From contig JAGVKB010000138.1 of NCBI GenBank assembly GCA_020050835.1, forward strand, positions 29,775 through 93,774: a stretch of DNA of 64,000 nt, in the 5' to 3' direction. The DNA is from Candidatus Obscuribacterales bacterium (GTDB lineage: Bacteria > Cyanobacteriota > Vampirovibrionia > Obscuribacterales > Obscuribacteraceae). Both the position numbers and the translations under genes were made by a program. The notes below the pieces were generated by a model. It saw nothing but the letters and a program-made list of their open reading frames with translations, did not search any database and was not told the DNA's origin. Each line of letters starts with the position of its first letter. The first letter of the stretch is position 1. Shown piece after piece: positions 9,062-17,754 of the stretch.

Positions 9062-10570
9062 ATGAGAGTTGGAACGAAACTGGCTGTTATGACCGGCACC
9101 ACCATTCTGGTGCTCGGCATCGTCGGTGTCAGCTCCTATTTCAGCATTCAGGATCTTGTGAGCAGCAACAGACTCGTCGTTCATACGATGCAGGTGATTG
9201 ACAAACTGCAGGCTGTCTCCGCAGGCATGGCGCATACAGCCAGCGCACAACGCACATACATCATCACCGGCAACTATCAGTATCTCGCCAGTTACCAATC
9301 TTACGTGCAGGACACGCAGGAAGCCGTGGCCGATCTCAAACAGCTGATCAAGGACAATATCGAACAGGCGAAACGAGCGGAACGACTGGAAGCACAGGTA
9401 AAAGATCGACTCGACAGCCTCGAAATAACTCTCAATGCCTTTCAGACGAAAGGACAAGATGCGGCATTTGATTTCATCAAGCGTGGCAAAGGACAGTTGT
9501 ACATCATTCACGTGCTCGAGCTGATCAGCGAGATGAGAGAGCACGAGCAAGACCTGCTCGCGCACCGAACCGAAGACATGCTTCGCAGTGCGGACAACGC
9601 CAAGTTAATCATCCTGACCGGCTCGCTTCTGGTGATGGCTATTCTCTCATTCTTCAACTACTTCTTCGGGCAAAGTGTACTCAGCTGCGTGAAGATACTT
9701 CGCAGAACCGCCGCCAACATTGAGCGTGGGCGATACGACACGGCCGCAAGCATCGATTCACAAGACGAGTTTCACGACATTGCAGAAGCATTCAACACTT
9801 TGGGAATGCTTCTGGAGGCGAAAGTTGATGAGCTCAAGCAAGAGCAGGTCGCCCTCGACAGCATCGAGGTCGGTCTAAGTGAACTTCGCAAGAAGCTTGA
9901 CGACACAGGGCTCGCAATGGAAGCCTGCAATCAACAGGCATCTGCATCGCTCAAGGCAATTGAGAACATCGGGCGTTCTGCCGCGCGCTCCTGTGCAGAT
10001 CTGATGGCCGGTTTGGAGAGCGTCGTGCAACGCGAAACACGCACTAACCAGAACAGCTCTCAGCTCTGCGACCAGATGGAGGAGTTGTATCGAGTATCAG
10101 CTACGCTCGAGACGCTCACAACGGAGTTGAGCGTGGTTGCGCTCGCCATCTCGATGGAAGCTTCCAAAGAGAAGGAACCGAATCGCGCGATGATTCCGGT
10201 GGCCGAGAAGCTCACCAAATTATCGCAAGGATCGCGAGAAGAGACTATCAATGTCGAAAAATCAGTCACCGGCTTAATGAACATCGCCACCCGCGTAAAA
10301 ACGGCAAATGAAGAATCGCTGGCAGCCGTGCGCACCTCTCAGCATGTATTGACGAGACTTACCGAAGAGCTTTACTCCGCCAATGAGAATCTCGCTCAAA
10401 CGAAAGTGCACACAGACGAGCTGCTGACACTTTCCAGCAACTTTGCGCATGGTCTGTCCACCAGCAGAACCCAATTAAACGAGCTCACCGCCCAAGCGCT
10501 CAAACGCAAGCAGGAGATGGCCGGCATGGTTGACAATGCGCTCCAGCCTTTGATTGAAGAAAAAGCTTAG
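9062..10570 (+). CDS. CHASE3-like/HAMP membrane sensor with long coiled coil
   Basis: 502 aa. It has an N-terminal membrane helix (about 9-30), a helical extracytoplasmic domain resembling CHASE3 (about 35-165, with TASAQRTYIITGN), a second membrane helix (about 180-203), a HAMP-like segment and then about 250 residues of predicted coiled coil. It resembles a methyl-accepting chemotaxis protein in plan, but I do not see the conserved signalling hairpin tip, and no kinase domain is attached. The partner is unknown. ATG 9062 with AGGAGA 7 nt upstream is preferred to TTG 9035. Confidence 0.72.
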   Translation: MRVGTKLAVMTGTTILVLGIVGVSSYFSIQDLVSSNRLVVHTMQVIDKLQAVSAGMAHTASAQRTYIITGNYQYLASYQSYVQDTQEAVADLKQLIKDNIEQAKRAERLEAQVKDRLDSLEITLNAFQTKGQDAAFDFIKRGKGQLYIIHVLELISEMREHEQDLLAHRTEDMLRSADNAKLIILTGSLLVMAILSFFNYFFGQSVLSCVKILRRTAANIERGRYDTAASIDSQDEFHDIAEAFNTLGMLLEAKVDELKQEQVALDSIEVGLSELRKKLDDTGLAMEACNQQASASLKAIENIGRSAARSCADLMAGLESVVQRETRTNQNSSQLCDQMEELYRVSATLETLTTELSVVALAISMEASKEKEPNRAMIPVAEKLTKLSQGSREETINVEKSVTGLMNIATRVKTANEESLAAVRTSQHVLTRLTEELYSANENLAQTKVHTDELLTLSSNFAHGLSTSRTQLNELTAQALKRKQEMAGMVDNALQPLIEEKA

Positions 10571-10627
10571 ACGCGACTTAAGTTTTGCAAACAGCTCTTG
10601 ACCACAAAATATGGCAAACTGGCAGCG

Positions 10628-10648
10628 ACTTTGCACCGGTTGCAAAGT
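10628..10648. promoter_or_regulatory. Palindrome ACTTTGCA-N5-TGCAAAGT
   Basis: Perfect 8-bp arms around CCGGT, about 100 nt before the head gene of the Fur-linked operon. It differs in sequence from the palindrome at 10683 and would suit a second regulator. The hexamer GCGACT occurs at the left arm and again about 53 nt upstream. Confidence 0.4.
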
Positions 10649-10674
10649 TTGTCTCCCAGTAATTCCTTTCTAAT

Positions 10675-10706
10675 TTGATGAGAATGGAAACGGTTTCCAT
10701 TATAAT
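10675..10706 (+). promoter_or_regulatory. Promoter of the six-gene operon
   Basis: TTGATG (10675-10680) and a perfect TATAAT (10701-10706) are separated by 20 bp. The spacer is longer than ideal but almost entirely filled by the palindrome at 10683-10701. Transcription would begin about 30 nt before the ATG at 10746. Confidence 0.55.
10683..10701. promoter_or_regulatory. Fur/Zur-like operator (perfect 9-1-9 palindrome)
   Basis: AATGGAAACGGTTTCCATT is a perfect inverted repeat around one central base, abutting the TATAAT box. Size and symmetry match Fur-family boxes, and the GGAAA/TTTCC arms resemble Zur boxes of the TGAAAATGATTTTCA type. A 17/19 copy lies at 19696. The Fur-family gene at 17755 is the last gene of the operon controlled from here, so autoregulation is likely. 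Confidence 0.6.
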
Positions 10707-10745
10707 CATTCACCTTGAGATCAGAAAAATTCGCTCGAAAGTAAC

Positions 10746-12284
10746 ATGAGACGCCTGCCTAACAGCTCCGGGAGAGAATTGACCCATGTCGGTCGCAACC
10801 GCAGCTGGACTATCTCTGACCCACACGCTCAGCATTACCTGAAAAGGAAAGGAATCGAGCTGCACCGGCGAGCAGCCAACAGCGTCGCAGCGACACAGAG
10901 CGGCGCCGGTTTACTTTCGGACCAACTACTTGGAAGACTAAAGTGGGACTCTCTTTCCATTCGTCGCTGGTCGCATCTATTCGGACCACGGATGCAAGCA
11001 TCCCTTAATCGCCTCGCCGGTCAGCCTCCCATGCTCTTTCCAGGACTGCCGCTGACGCTCGATCTGTTCAAAGAGAGCGCTGACAAAGCCGACCTCGCCA
11101 GCGAGCTTTTCATCGACTTGTTCAGACGAATCTCTTCCCTGCAATTAGGCAACGGTCCGGCTCGGCAGCCGGCAGGCAAACAGCCGCACAAAACTCTAGG
11201 CAAGGCAGACTGGTTTTGGTGGTTCATCGAGCGACCCGCCCTTTCACAGATAGTGTTAGACAACGATTCACAAAGGCTTGAAACCTCCCCTGACACCGAT
11301 CTGTTTCCCAAAATTCGGCAGCTCACCGAACGAGCGATCTGCCGGCCATTCAAAGATCAGCGGCTGGCCGAGCTGCGCCGCATCCTCGAATCGATCCATA
11401 CCTCCTGGTCCGAAGCTGGAGCTCCGGACTACAGTGAGTCCTCTCTGCTGGTGGCCGAAGAGATAGTCACTCGTGAGCTCAAGAGCAACCGCAAGATCGA
11501 TCTCATTCCGCTTCTGTTCGAGCTCGAAAGCTTCGCTACAACTGAAACTATCTTTAAGCGAATGAACCCGCTGGCATCCGGCATGTACGGCGGCGTTTGG
11601 TTGGAGATCGGCACGATGCCACTACATTCGGTGATCGGTACGGAACTATGCCAGTCTGCTCGGCTCTACGATGAGCTAATCAGCCTTGCTAGCGGTCACA
11701 CCGCCCCCTTGATAGTAAATGAATTCGGTTGCCTGGCCGACGGCAACCACCGGCTTACCGCAACTTGGATCTGGAACATCTTGGCCGCCTGCCAGAATGA
11801 GAGCTGGTCGCTCGATGATTCGAGGTTCCAGCAGTCAGTATCGGGTTTCATTTCGAGTTCAGCGGAAGCAGTCAGCTCTGTTTCCCTGCACGAAGCGCTG
11901 CATCACCTCGCCGTCTTTCTTTCGGACGAAGAGCTCAGAGCCGCCTTAATCGAGAACCTGCAGAAAAAGCACGCTATGCAGCCGATCTCCGAGCTGCCAG
12001 TCATACCGCTGCTTGAATACAGCTCGTTGGCTGTTGTTGGAGAAACCTACGCCGACTCAAAAAACTGCGTTCGCTTCGAGCCCAACACATACGAACTGTT
12101 CACCAAACAGAATAATGTAGTCCTGCCTGCACGCGCCTGTTATCACTTTGCAGATCGTGTTCCGCTGCCCTGGTTTTCGATCGCAACAACCAGTTCAAGA
12201 CCGGGACTTCCGCGCAACAAACATCACCACTGGCAATCAAGACATGCCGGCGACGCCTCGGACATCACCCAAGCAGGAGCTTGA
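10746..12284 (+). CDS. ParB/sulfiredoxin-like domain protein, head gene of the operon
   Basis: 512 aa, not assigned to a named family. The only motif I recognise is DGNHR at residues 332-336, inside a stretch that reads like a ParB/sulfiredoxin fold (PLIVNEFG, then ADGNHRLTA). That fold is shared by the free-serine kinases SbnI (staphyloferrin B cluster) and archaeal SerK. Because an O-phosphoserine-type substrate would suit the CysK-like enzyme two genes on, a serine-kinase role is an attractive but unproven idea. The first 270 and last 120 residues are unrecognised. The ribosome binding site is weak. The stop lies 4 nt before the next ATG, and the next gene's AGGAG lies inside this reading frame, so translation is probably coupled. 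Confidence 0.65.
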   Translation: MRRLPNSSGRELTHVGRNRSWTISDPHAQHYLKRKGIELHRRAANSVAATQSGAGLLSDQLLGRLKWDSLSIRRWSHLFGPRMQASLNRLAGQPPMLFPGLPLTLDLFKESADKADLASELFIDLFRRISSLQLGNGPARQPAGKQPHKTLGKADWFWWFIERPALSQIVLDNDSQRLETSPDTDLFPKIRQLTERAICRPFKDQRLAELRRILESIHTSWSEAGAPDYSESSLLVAEEIVTRELKSNRKIDLIPLLFELESFATTETIFKRMNPLASGMYGGVWLEIGTMPLHSVIGTELCQSARLYDELISLASGHTAPLIVNEFGCLADGNHRLTATWIWNILAACQNESWSLDDSRFQQSVSGFISSSAEAVSSVSLHEALHHLAVFLSDEELRAALIENLQKKHAMQPISELPVIPLLEYSSLAVVGETYADSKNCVRFEPNTYELFTKQNNVVLPARACYHFADRVPLPWFSIATTSSRPGLPRNKHHHWQSRHAGDASDITQAGA

Positions 12285-12288
12285 AACT

Positions 12289-13839
12289 ATGTCAGCTACG
12301 AAATCAGAAGATCGACAGATCACCGCCACTGCTGAAGCGAAACGAGGATTGCAGCCGACCGCTGTCTCTTCTGTCCGAGAGACGCTAACACTCACACCCG
12401 CAGTCCATCCAATTATTCAGGAGTTTCTAGCGGCCGGAGAATTGCTCGATGAGCTTACGGCAGCGCTGGGGAGCCCCTTGAACATCCTCTTTCCACAAAT
12501 TGCCGGCAGCAATGTCGATGGTTTTCACGACAAGCTCGACAAGCTGAGCCTGCGCGGACGTGTTTACTTCGCACACAAAGCCAATCGCTCCGATTCGATT
12601 ACAAGACAACTATCCTTCGAGCACTGCTACATCGACGTCTCGTCTACCAACGAGCTGCGCCATGCGCTTGGCAGCGGTTTCAACGCGCGCCGGATTCAAG
12701 CGACCGGCCCAAAGAACACCGCATTCCTCACGCTTGCTTTACAGCACGGCATCGTGATCAGCATAGACAGCAACTGGGAGTTGCGCGAACTTCTCTCCTT
12801 GAAGAAGAGCTTGCAAACCGAACAGAAAGTCCCACTACTGCTGCGTGTATCAGGCTTTCGAAGCGCCCATTCACAGTACCGCAGCAAAGCCAGCCGCTTC
12901 GGCATTCCGTTGGCAGAGATCGCTCAGACGTTTGCGCTTCTCGAACCTGCCGAGGATGACATACACCTGCTCGGATTCAGCTTTCACCTAGACACCACAA
13001 GCATCCCGGAAAAGGGCCAGGCGATCGAGAACTGTCTGGAATTGTTCGAGCGAGCTATTTCGCTTGGATTCGATCCCACCGTGCTCAACATCGGCGGCGG
13101 CTTCAAAACCAATTACCTGGCCAGCGAGCAGGATTGGCATCGCTATACCACAGCGATTCGTGATGCCGCCCTTGGTGCCAGACCGCCGCTTACCTGGCAA
13201 AGCAATACCTTCGGATTGCTGCCTGACAAAGGCGCACTAAGAGGAAGCTTCAATAGCTATAGTTACTACGATCCGCTTACAGGTCCGGGATTTCTCGAAG
13301 AATTGCTGGCTCATCAATTGCCCGATCAAGGCGATACGACAGCCGGCGCTATGCTGCGCGACAACGGCATCGAGCTGTGGATTGAGCCCGGCCGGTCATT
13401 GCTAGATCAATGCGGAATCACCGTCGGCAGAGTAAACTCGGTGCGAAACTCCAGTCAGGGGGACTTGCTGGTTTGCCTTAACATGAAACGACAAGACATC
13501 TGCTTTCTCGACCAGGAGATATTTGTCGATCCGATTGTTATCTACAAAGATCAGCCTGATACAGAGAATCCCCCCAGCGCTGTTTACTTCGCTGGCAACC
13601 TCTGCCTGGAAAGCGACCTTATCTACAGGCATCAGACCTTCCTGCCGGCCGTCCCCCAGCCGGGAGATCTCGTGGTGTTCGCCAATACCGCTGGTTATTT
13701 CATGGACTTCAGCGCCAGCCAGGCGATCATGCAGCCGACCGCCGCCAAAATAGCCGTGTACAAGCAAAACAACAGATTTGCCTGGTCGCTCGACGATCAG
13801 TATCAGCCGCGCCGCTTCAGCCGCCAGGAGAACTCATGA
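12289..13839 (+). CDS. Y4yA-like PLP-dependent decarboxylase-fold enzyme (cassette 2)
   Basis: Paralogue of the enzyme at 2479, 516 aa, collinear along its whole length. K97 in FAHK is the PLP lysine; NIGGGF and CLESD are conserved. The reading frame extends upstream to 12148, but ATG 12289 is preferred because AGGAG precedes it by 9 nt and the length then matches cassette 1. It overlaps the next gene by ATGA. Codons are visibly less GC-rich at third positions than in cassette 1, so the two copies are old duplicates or arrived separately. Substrate unknown. Confidence 0.85.
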   Translation: MSATKSEDRQITATAEAKRGLQPTAVSSVRETLTLTPAVHPIIQEFLAAGELLDELTAALGSPLNILFPQIAGSNVDGFHDKLDKLSLRGRVYFAHKANRSDSITRQLSFEHCYIDVSSTNELRHALGSGFNARRIQATGPKNTAFLTLALQHGIVISIDSNWELRELLSLKKSLQTEQKVPLLLRVSGFRSAHSQYRSKASRFGIPLAEIAQTFALLEPAEDDIHLLGFSFHLDTTSIPEKGQAIENCLELFERAISLGFDPTVLNIGGGFKTNYLASEQDWHRYTTAIRDAALGARPPLTWQSNTFGLLPDKGALRGSFNSYSYYDPLTGPGFLEELLAHQLPDQGDTTAGAMLRDNGIELWIEPGRSLLDQCGITVGRVNSVRNSSQGDLLVCLNMKRQDICFLDQEIFVDPIVIYKDQPDTENPPSAVYFAGNLCLESDLIYRHQTFLPAVPQPGDLVVFANTAGYFMDFSASQAIMQPTAAKIAVYKQNNRFAWSLDDQYQPRRFSRQENS

Positions 13840-15185
13840 TAGTCAAACAGATGACCGATTTAATTGGCAACACGCCGCTGCTCGAGATAAACCAAGCAGT
13901 TCACGGCCTGCGCAATATAAATCTCTATGCCAAGCTGGAGCTTTTTAGTCCGTTTGGATCCGTTAAAGACAAAACAGCCTGGAGCATGCTGCGCCACGAT
14001 CTCGATCAAATCAAACAAAAGTCTCAGACAGTAATCGAATCGTCCAGCGGCAATACGGCCAAAGCGATTCAGATGATCTGCTCGATGCACGACATCCCCT
14101 TCAAGATAGTGACGAATCGCGTGCGAGTGCGCGAGGTCAAGCAGATCCTGCAGCTGCTCGGCACAGAGATCGAGGAATTGCCGGGGAAATCGCAATGTCT
14201 GGACCCGACAGATCCCAACGATCCGCTCTTTATCGTAGAGAAGATCATGAGCAGCGAGCCCGGGAAGTACTTCCACACCTCGCAGTATACAAATGAAAGA
14301 AACACCGAAGCGCACTTCGAGATGACCGGCGCGGAGATCGCCAAAGATCTCGGAAGCGTCGATTATTTCATCGGCGGATTAGGAACCACCGGCTCTACCC
14401 GTGGTACCGGCGAATTCCTGAAGCGGACTAACCAGTCCCTCAAGAACATCGGCATCGTGAGCTCGAAGAACGGTTTCATTCCTGGCATTAGAAATTCAGA
14501 CGAGATGCACGAGGTAGGCTTGTTCGATCGCAATTTCTATGATGAAATCATCGAGGTAACGGTCGACGAATCGCTTGATGCGATGCTCAGACTGGTTCGC
14601 TCCTGCGGGGTACTGTCCGGTCCCACCGGCGGGGCCAGCTTCGCCGGCGCTCTGCGCTTTTTAAGATCGATTGATGCCGAGCTTACAGAGTCGAGAAATG
14701 CCGTCTTTCTAGTCTGCGACCGCACCGAATGGTACCTTTCATACATTCAGAAGTATCGGCCGCAACTGTTCGGACTGACCCGCAAGGCTGAATCGGTTCG
14801 GACTCTGTCCGATGCCGAGTTGGCAGGCGCTCCGGAATTGGGGCTGGAACAAGCCGAGCATTGGCTCGCTTCGGATCCTAAGCCGCTGGTAGTCGATCTG
14901 CGAGGGAGTTTGGCCTTCAAAGGTTCACACATTAAACACTCAATCAATATTCCAGCAGAGACGCTCGAAGAGATGTCTGAAACGGGTCTCCCTTTTTCGG
15001 CAGATCAGAAAGTCTTGTTCGTCTGTCCGGTCGGAGACCAGTCACGCAAGTTCGCGGCCTTCTTCAAAGCTCGAGGGATCGATTGCCTCAGCCTGGCCGG
15101 CGGCTTTGTCGCCTGGCGCGACGCCGGCAAACCCACCCAGCGGCCGTCAGCCAGAAAAACCGGCGGGCTGGCAACGGTAAAGTAA
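13836..15185 (+). CDS. Cysteine-synthase-like PLP enzyme with C-terminal rhodanese domain (cassette 2)
   Basis: Paralogue of the protein at 4109, 449 aa. PLP lysine K44 in FGSVKD and rhodanese cysteine C397 in CPVGDQS sit at the same residue numbers in both copies, so the fusion predates the duplication. SSSGN is intact; cassette 1 has SSSGNM where this copy has SSSGNT. The start overlaps the previous stop (ATGA), indicating translational coupling. Possible roles are cysteine or diaminopropionate-type synthesis from an activated serine, with sulfur on the rhodanese domain. Confidence 0.87.
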   Translation: MIVKQMTDLIGNTPLLEINQAVHGLRNINLYAKLELFSPFGSVKDKTAWSMLRHDLDQIKQKSQTVIESSSGNTAKAIQMICSMHDIPFKIVTNRVRVREVKQILQLLGTEIEELPGKSQCLDPTDPNDPLFIVEKIMSSEPGKYFHTSQYTNERNTEAHFEMTGAEIAKDLGSVDYFIGGLGTTGSTRGTGEFLKRTNQSLKNIGIVSSKNGFIPGIRNSDEMHEVGLFDRNFYDEIIEVTVDESLDAMLRLVRSCGVLSGPTGGASFAGALRFLRSIDAELTESRNAVFLVCDRTEWYLSYIQKYRPQLFGLTRKAESVRTLSDAELAGAPELGLEQAEHWLASDPKPLVVDLRGSLAFKGSHIKHSINIPAETLEEMSETGLPFSADQKVLFVCPVGDQSRKFAAFFKARGIDCLSLAGGFVAWRDAGKPTQRPSARKTGGLATVK

Positions 15186-15210
15186 GCAGCAAGGAGCAAA
15201 GAACATTTCG

Positions 15211-16521
15211 GTGTTGACAAACACGCTAACGACTCCGGCAATATCGGCCAATGCATTGGCCTGTTGCCCGACCGGCTCGTCCTCTAAAGACCCGCTGCAT
15301 GTCCTCAATCCAGCCACCATACGGCAACAGTTTCCGGCGCTCAGGAAAAATCCAGACGTACTGTTTTTTGACAATGCTGCCACCACTCAAAAGCCGGCGG
15401 AAGTAATCGAAACCGTCACAAATTTCTACCGGGAGCAGTGCGCCAACTCCGGCAGAGCAGCATACTCCTGGTCGACGAAACTGTCCGCCAGAGTCGAACA
15501 AGCTCGGACGGAGCTAGCCCGGTTTATCAAAGCTTCAGTCGACGATGTTGCATTCACAAGCGGAGCCACTGACAGTTTAAATCTGGTGGCAACCATGTGG
15601 GGGCTAAACAACCTGCAGGACGGAGACGAAGTAATGGTCTGCCTGGAAGACCACCAGTCAGCCACGCTGCCCTGGTTCAATCTCCAGCAGATCCTCGAGC
15701 GACAGGGCAAGAGTATTACTGTCGTGCCGTTCAAAATGCATTCCAGCGGAACATACGATCGCGAAAGCATCGCTGAAACTCTGAGTGCACGCACGCGCAT
15801 CATCGCCCTCTCACACGTGCACCACCTTTACGGAATGGAGATGGACCTGCCCGAGCTGCGCCGCTTGATACCGGATAACGTCTTGATCTCGCTCGATGCC
15901 AGCCAGAGCATCGGCCACACCGCAATCGATGTAACGCGACTGGGCGCGCATTTCCTCTCCTTCTCCGGACATAAGATGTTTGCCGCTAACGGCACCGGCG
16001 TACTCTGGGTTAAGCCGGAGTTGCGTGTTCAACTCTGGCCGGTTCGCGTTGGCGCTAAGAGCGCAGCTGAGATCACTCCCGATGGTTTGATGATCGATCG
16101 CACCACGCTCTCGGGATTGGTCGAAGCTGGCACAGTCAATTTGCCGGCAATCTTGTCTTTCCTGCCAGCGATTCAATTCATTGAATCAATCGGTATCGAG
16201 CAGATCGAGCACCACCTGTCCTTCCTTACCCACCGCCTGTATGAATCACTAAAAGCGCTGCCGCAAGTGGAATTCGCACCAGGGATCGGAGCCTGCAATT
16301 GCACAAAAGGATATGGAATTTTGAGCTTCCAGTTGAGCGGATTCGATTCAGCTGACCTGGCAGCCTATTTAGACAGCATGGGAATTTTTGTTCGGACAGG
16401 AGACCACTGCCTGGCCTCGCGCAAAGGCCAGGATGCCTTTGCCAGGGTGAGCCTGCACGTCTATAACACATTGGAAGAAATAGAGCGATTCGTGGAGGTT
16501 TTGAGCGATGCCACTGGCTAA
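15211..16521 (+). CDS. Class V aminotransferase, SufS-like cysteine desulfurase (cassette 2)
   Basis: Paralogue of the protein at 5465, 436 aa, with PLP lysine K255 in SGHK and persulfide-type cysteine C400 in RTGDHC. GTG 15211 is the first standard start, but AAGGAG lies 14 nt upstream, which is long. An in-frame ATT at 15205 would have ideal 8-nt spacing, so an unusual start codon is possible. Its last 14 nt overlap the GNAT gene. Function as a dedicated sulfur donor to the preceding rhodanese fusion is inferred from gene order conserved in both cassettes. Confidence 0.85.
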   Translation: MLTNTLTTPAISANALACCPTGSSSKDPLHVLNPATIRQQFPALRKNPDVLFFDNAATTQKPAEVIETVTNFYREQCANSGRAAYSWSTKLSARVEQARTELARFIKASVDDVAFTSGATDSLNLVATMWGLNNLQDGDEVMVCLEDHQSATLPWFNLQQILERQGKSITVVPFKMHSSGTYDRESIAETLSARTRIIALSHVHHLYGMEMDLPELRRLIPDNVLISLDASQSIGHTAIDVTRLGAHFLSFSGHKMFAANGTGVLWVKPELRVQLWPVRVGAKSAAEITPDGLMIDRTTLSGLVEAGTVNLPAILSFLPAIQFIESIGIEQIEHHLSFLTHRLYESLKALPQVEFAPGIGACNCTKGYGILSFQLSGFDSADLAAYLDSMGIFVRTGDHCLASRKGQDAFARVSLHVYNTLEEIERFVEVLSDATG

Positions 16522-17734
16522 GATGACTAAAGTAGCTGACGAGCGGGAATCCGATGCTACCGAGCGGCAATGCTCGTTTAGGCTAGCGACGGCCCAAGAT
16601 GCCCCGGGAATCGTAGCTGCATATGAACGGGTTTTCGGTGTGGGCGGCGTGAAAGCACCAGGGCACGAAGCCTATCCGGCTCCCGATGTCTTTTCAGTCG
16701 AAGGGGTAGAGCGCATTCTGGCGAATCCTTCCAAACGCTTCGTCATTGCCCTGGTCGGCGACAAGATTGCCGGAGGCATGATCATTCATTACCTGAGCCG
16801 CTACAATTGCGAATTCGCTTGCGTCTCGGTGGACCTCGCCTTCCGAGGGCTGGGCATCAGCCCAAAGATGTTGGCGTTCGCGCGGCAGATCGCTGAGCAC
16901 TCGTGCTTGACTATTAATGCGACCGAGATAGTGACTCATAGCATTCACAGCCAGACCGCCCACAGTCGGGCCGGCTACAACAAGGTAATCGGCTTCGGCT
17001 TTTGTCAGTATCCGCGCGTTTTCTTCTCTAATCATCCGGAATCATGCCTTTGGATTGGCGAGATTCAAGGACGGGTAGCGCGCGCGCTCCAATCCGAAAA
17101 GCCCGAGCATCTCAAATCCGGCAAGTCGCCAGACGAGCCTGCGTTAACAGCCGAAGAGCGAGAGCTCTTGGACGGCTTGAGAGTATCCCGGCAAGTTTAT
17201 GTGCCGGAAAACTATGCAAGCATCGTGTCGGCAGTGCTCGCACAGTTTGCAGACACGCTGGACTATCGAATCCTGAACCCGAATGCTACTGATTCCGCCA
17301 GCGCCGAGAAAGCGCAGATCGACTGGGCCGACGATGAACCATTTTCCTTTTTGAAATTACCAGCCGGGCTCTATTCCGCCTGGCAAGAAGACGTTGAGAA
17401 GGCGGTCGAATCGATCCAGGCGAAGGGTAAACGCTTTATTCAAGCGCAGATTCCGGCGAACCAGCCCAGCGCGATTCAGTACGCCGAGCACTTGCAAAAG
17501 CTGGGTTTTGCCTTTTTGGGATTCCTGCCGCTCTATAACTTCCGGCTAAACGAGCTTGGCAAGCCGCATTTCGATGATTTGCTGGTGCTTCAATGGCTGG
17601 CACCGGAGATAGTAGCCACCAATCCGCTACCGGGAGAAACCGATTCAGTAGTCAAACTATACGGTTACCCGGCAAATCTGAGCGGAAAGGTGCTCAAAGT
17701 GATCCGGCGTGAGCTGACTAGCAACAACAATTAG
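16508..17734 (+). CDS. GNAT-family N-acyltransferase with extra C-terminal domain
   Basis: 408 aa, twice the length of a simple GNAT. Residues about 18-170 carry the GNAT fold, with the acyl-CoA loop in RGLGISPKM. Residues about 260-400 are unrecognised but may be a second, degenerate GNAT-like unit. It starts inside the end of the SufS-like gene, with GGAGG 10 nt before the ATG, so it belongs to the operon. Cassette 1 has no equivalent. It may acylate the product of the PLP enzymes; the acceptor is unknown. Confidence 0.75.
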   Translation: MPLAKMTKVADERESDATERQCSFRLATAQDAPGIVAAYERVFGVGGVKAPGHEAYPAPDVFSVEGVERILANPSKRFVIALVGDKIAGGMIIHYLSRYNCEFACVSVDLAFRGLGISPKMLAFARQIAEHSCLTINATEIVTHSIHSQTAHSRAGYNKVIGFGFCQYPRVFFSNHPESCLWIGEIQGRVARALQSEKPEHLKSGKSPDEPALTAEERELLDGLRVSRQVYVPENYASIVSAVLAQFADTLDYRILNPNATDSASAEKAQIDWADDEPFSFLKLPAGLYSAWQEDVEKAVESIQAKGKRFIQAQIPANQPSAIQYAEHLQKLGFAFLGFLPLYNFRLNELGKPHFDDLLVLQWLAPEIVATNPLPGETDSVVKLYGYPANLSGKVLKVIRRELTSNNN

Positions 17735-17754
17735 TCCATATCGAGCCAAAAACC

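Noticed and set aside
12148..12288. Upstream extension of the cassette 2 decarboxylase-like frame
   Set aside because: Overlaps the previous gene by over 130 nt; AGGAG before ATG 12289 and the length of the paralogue support the shorter protein.
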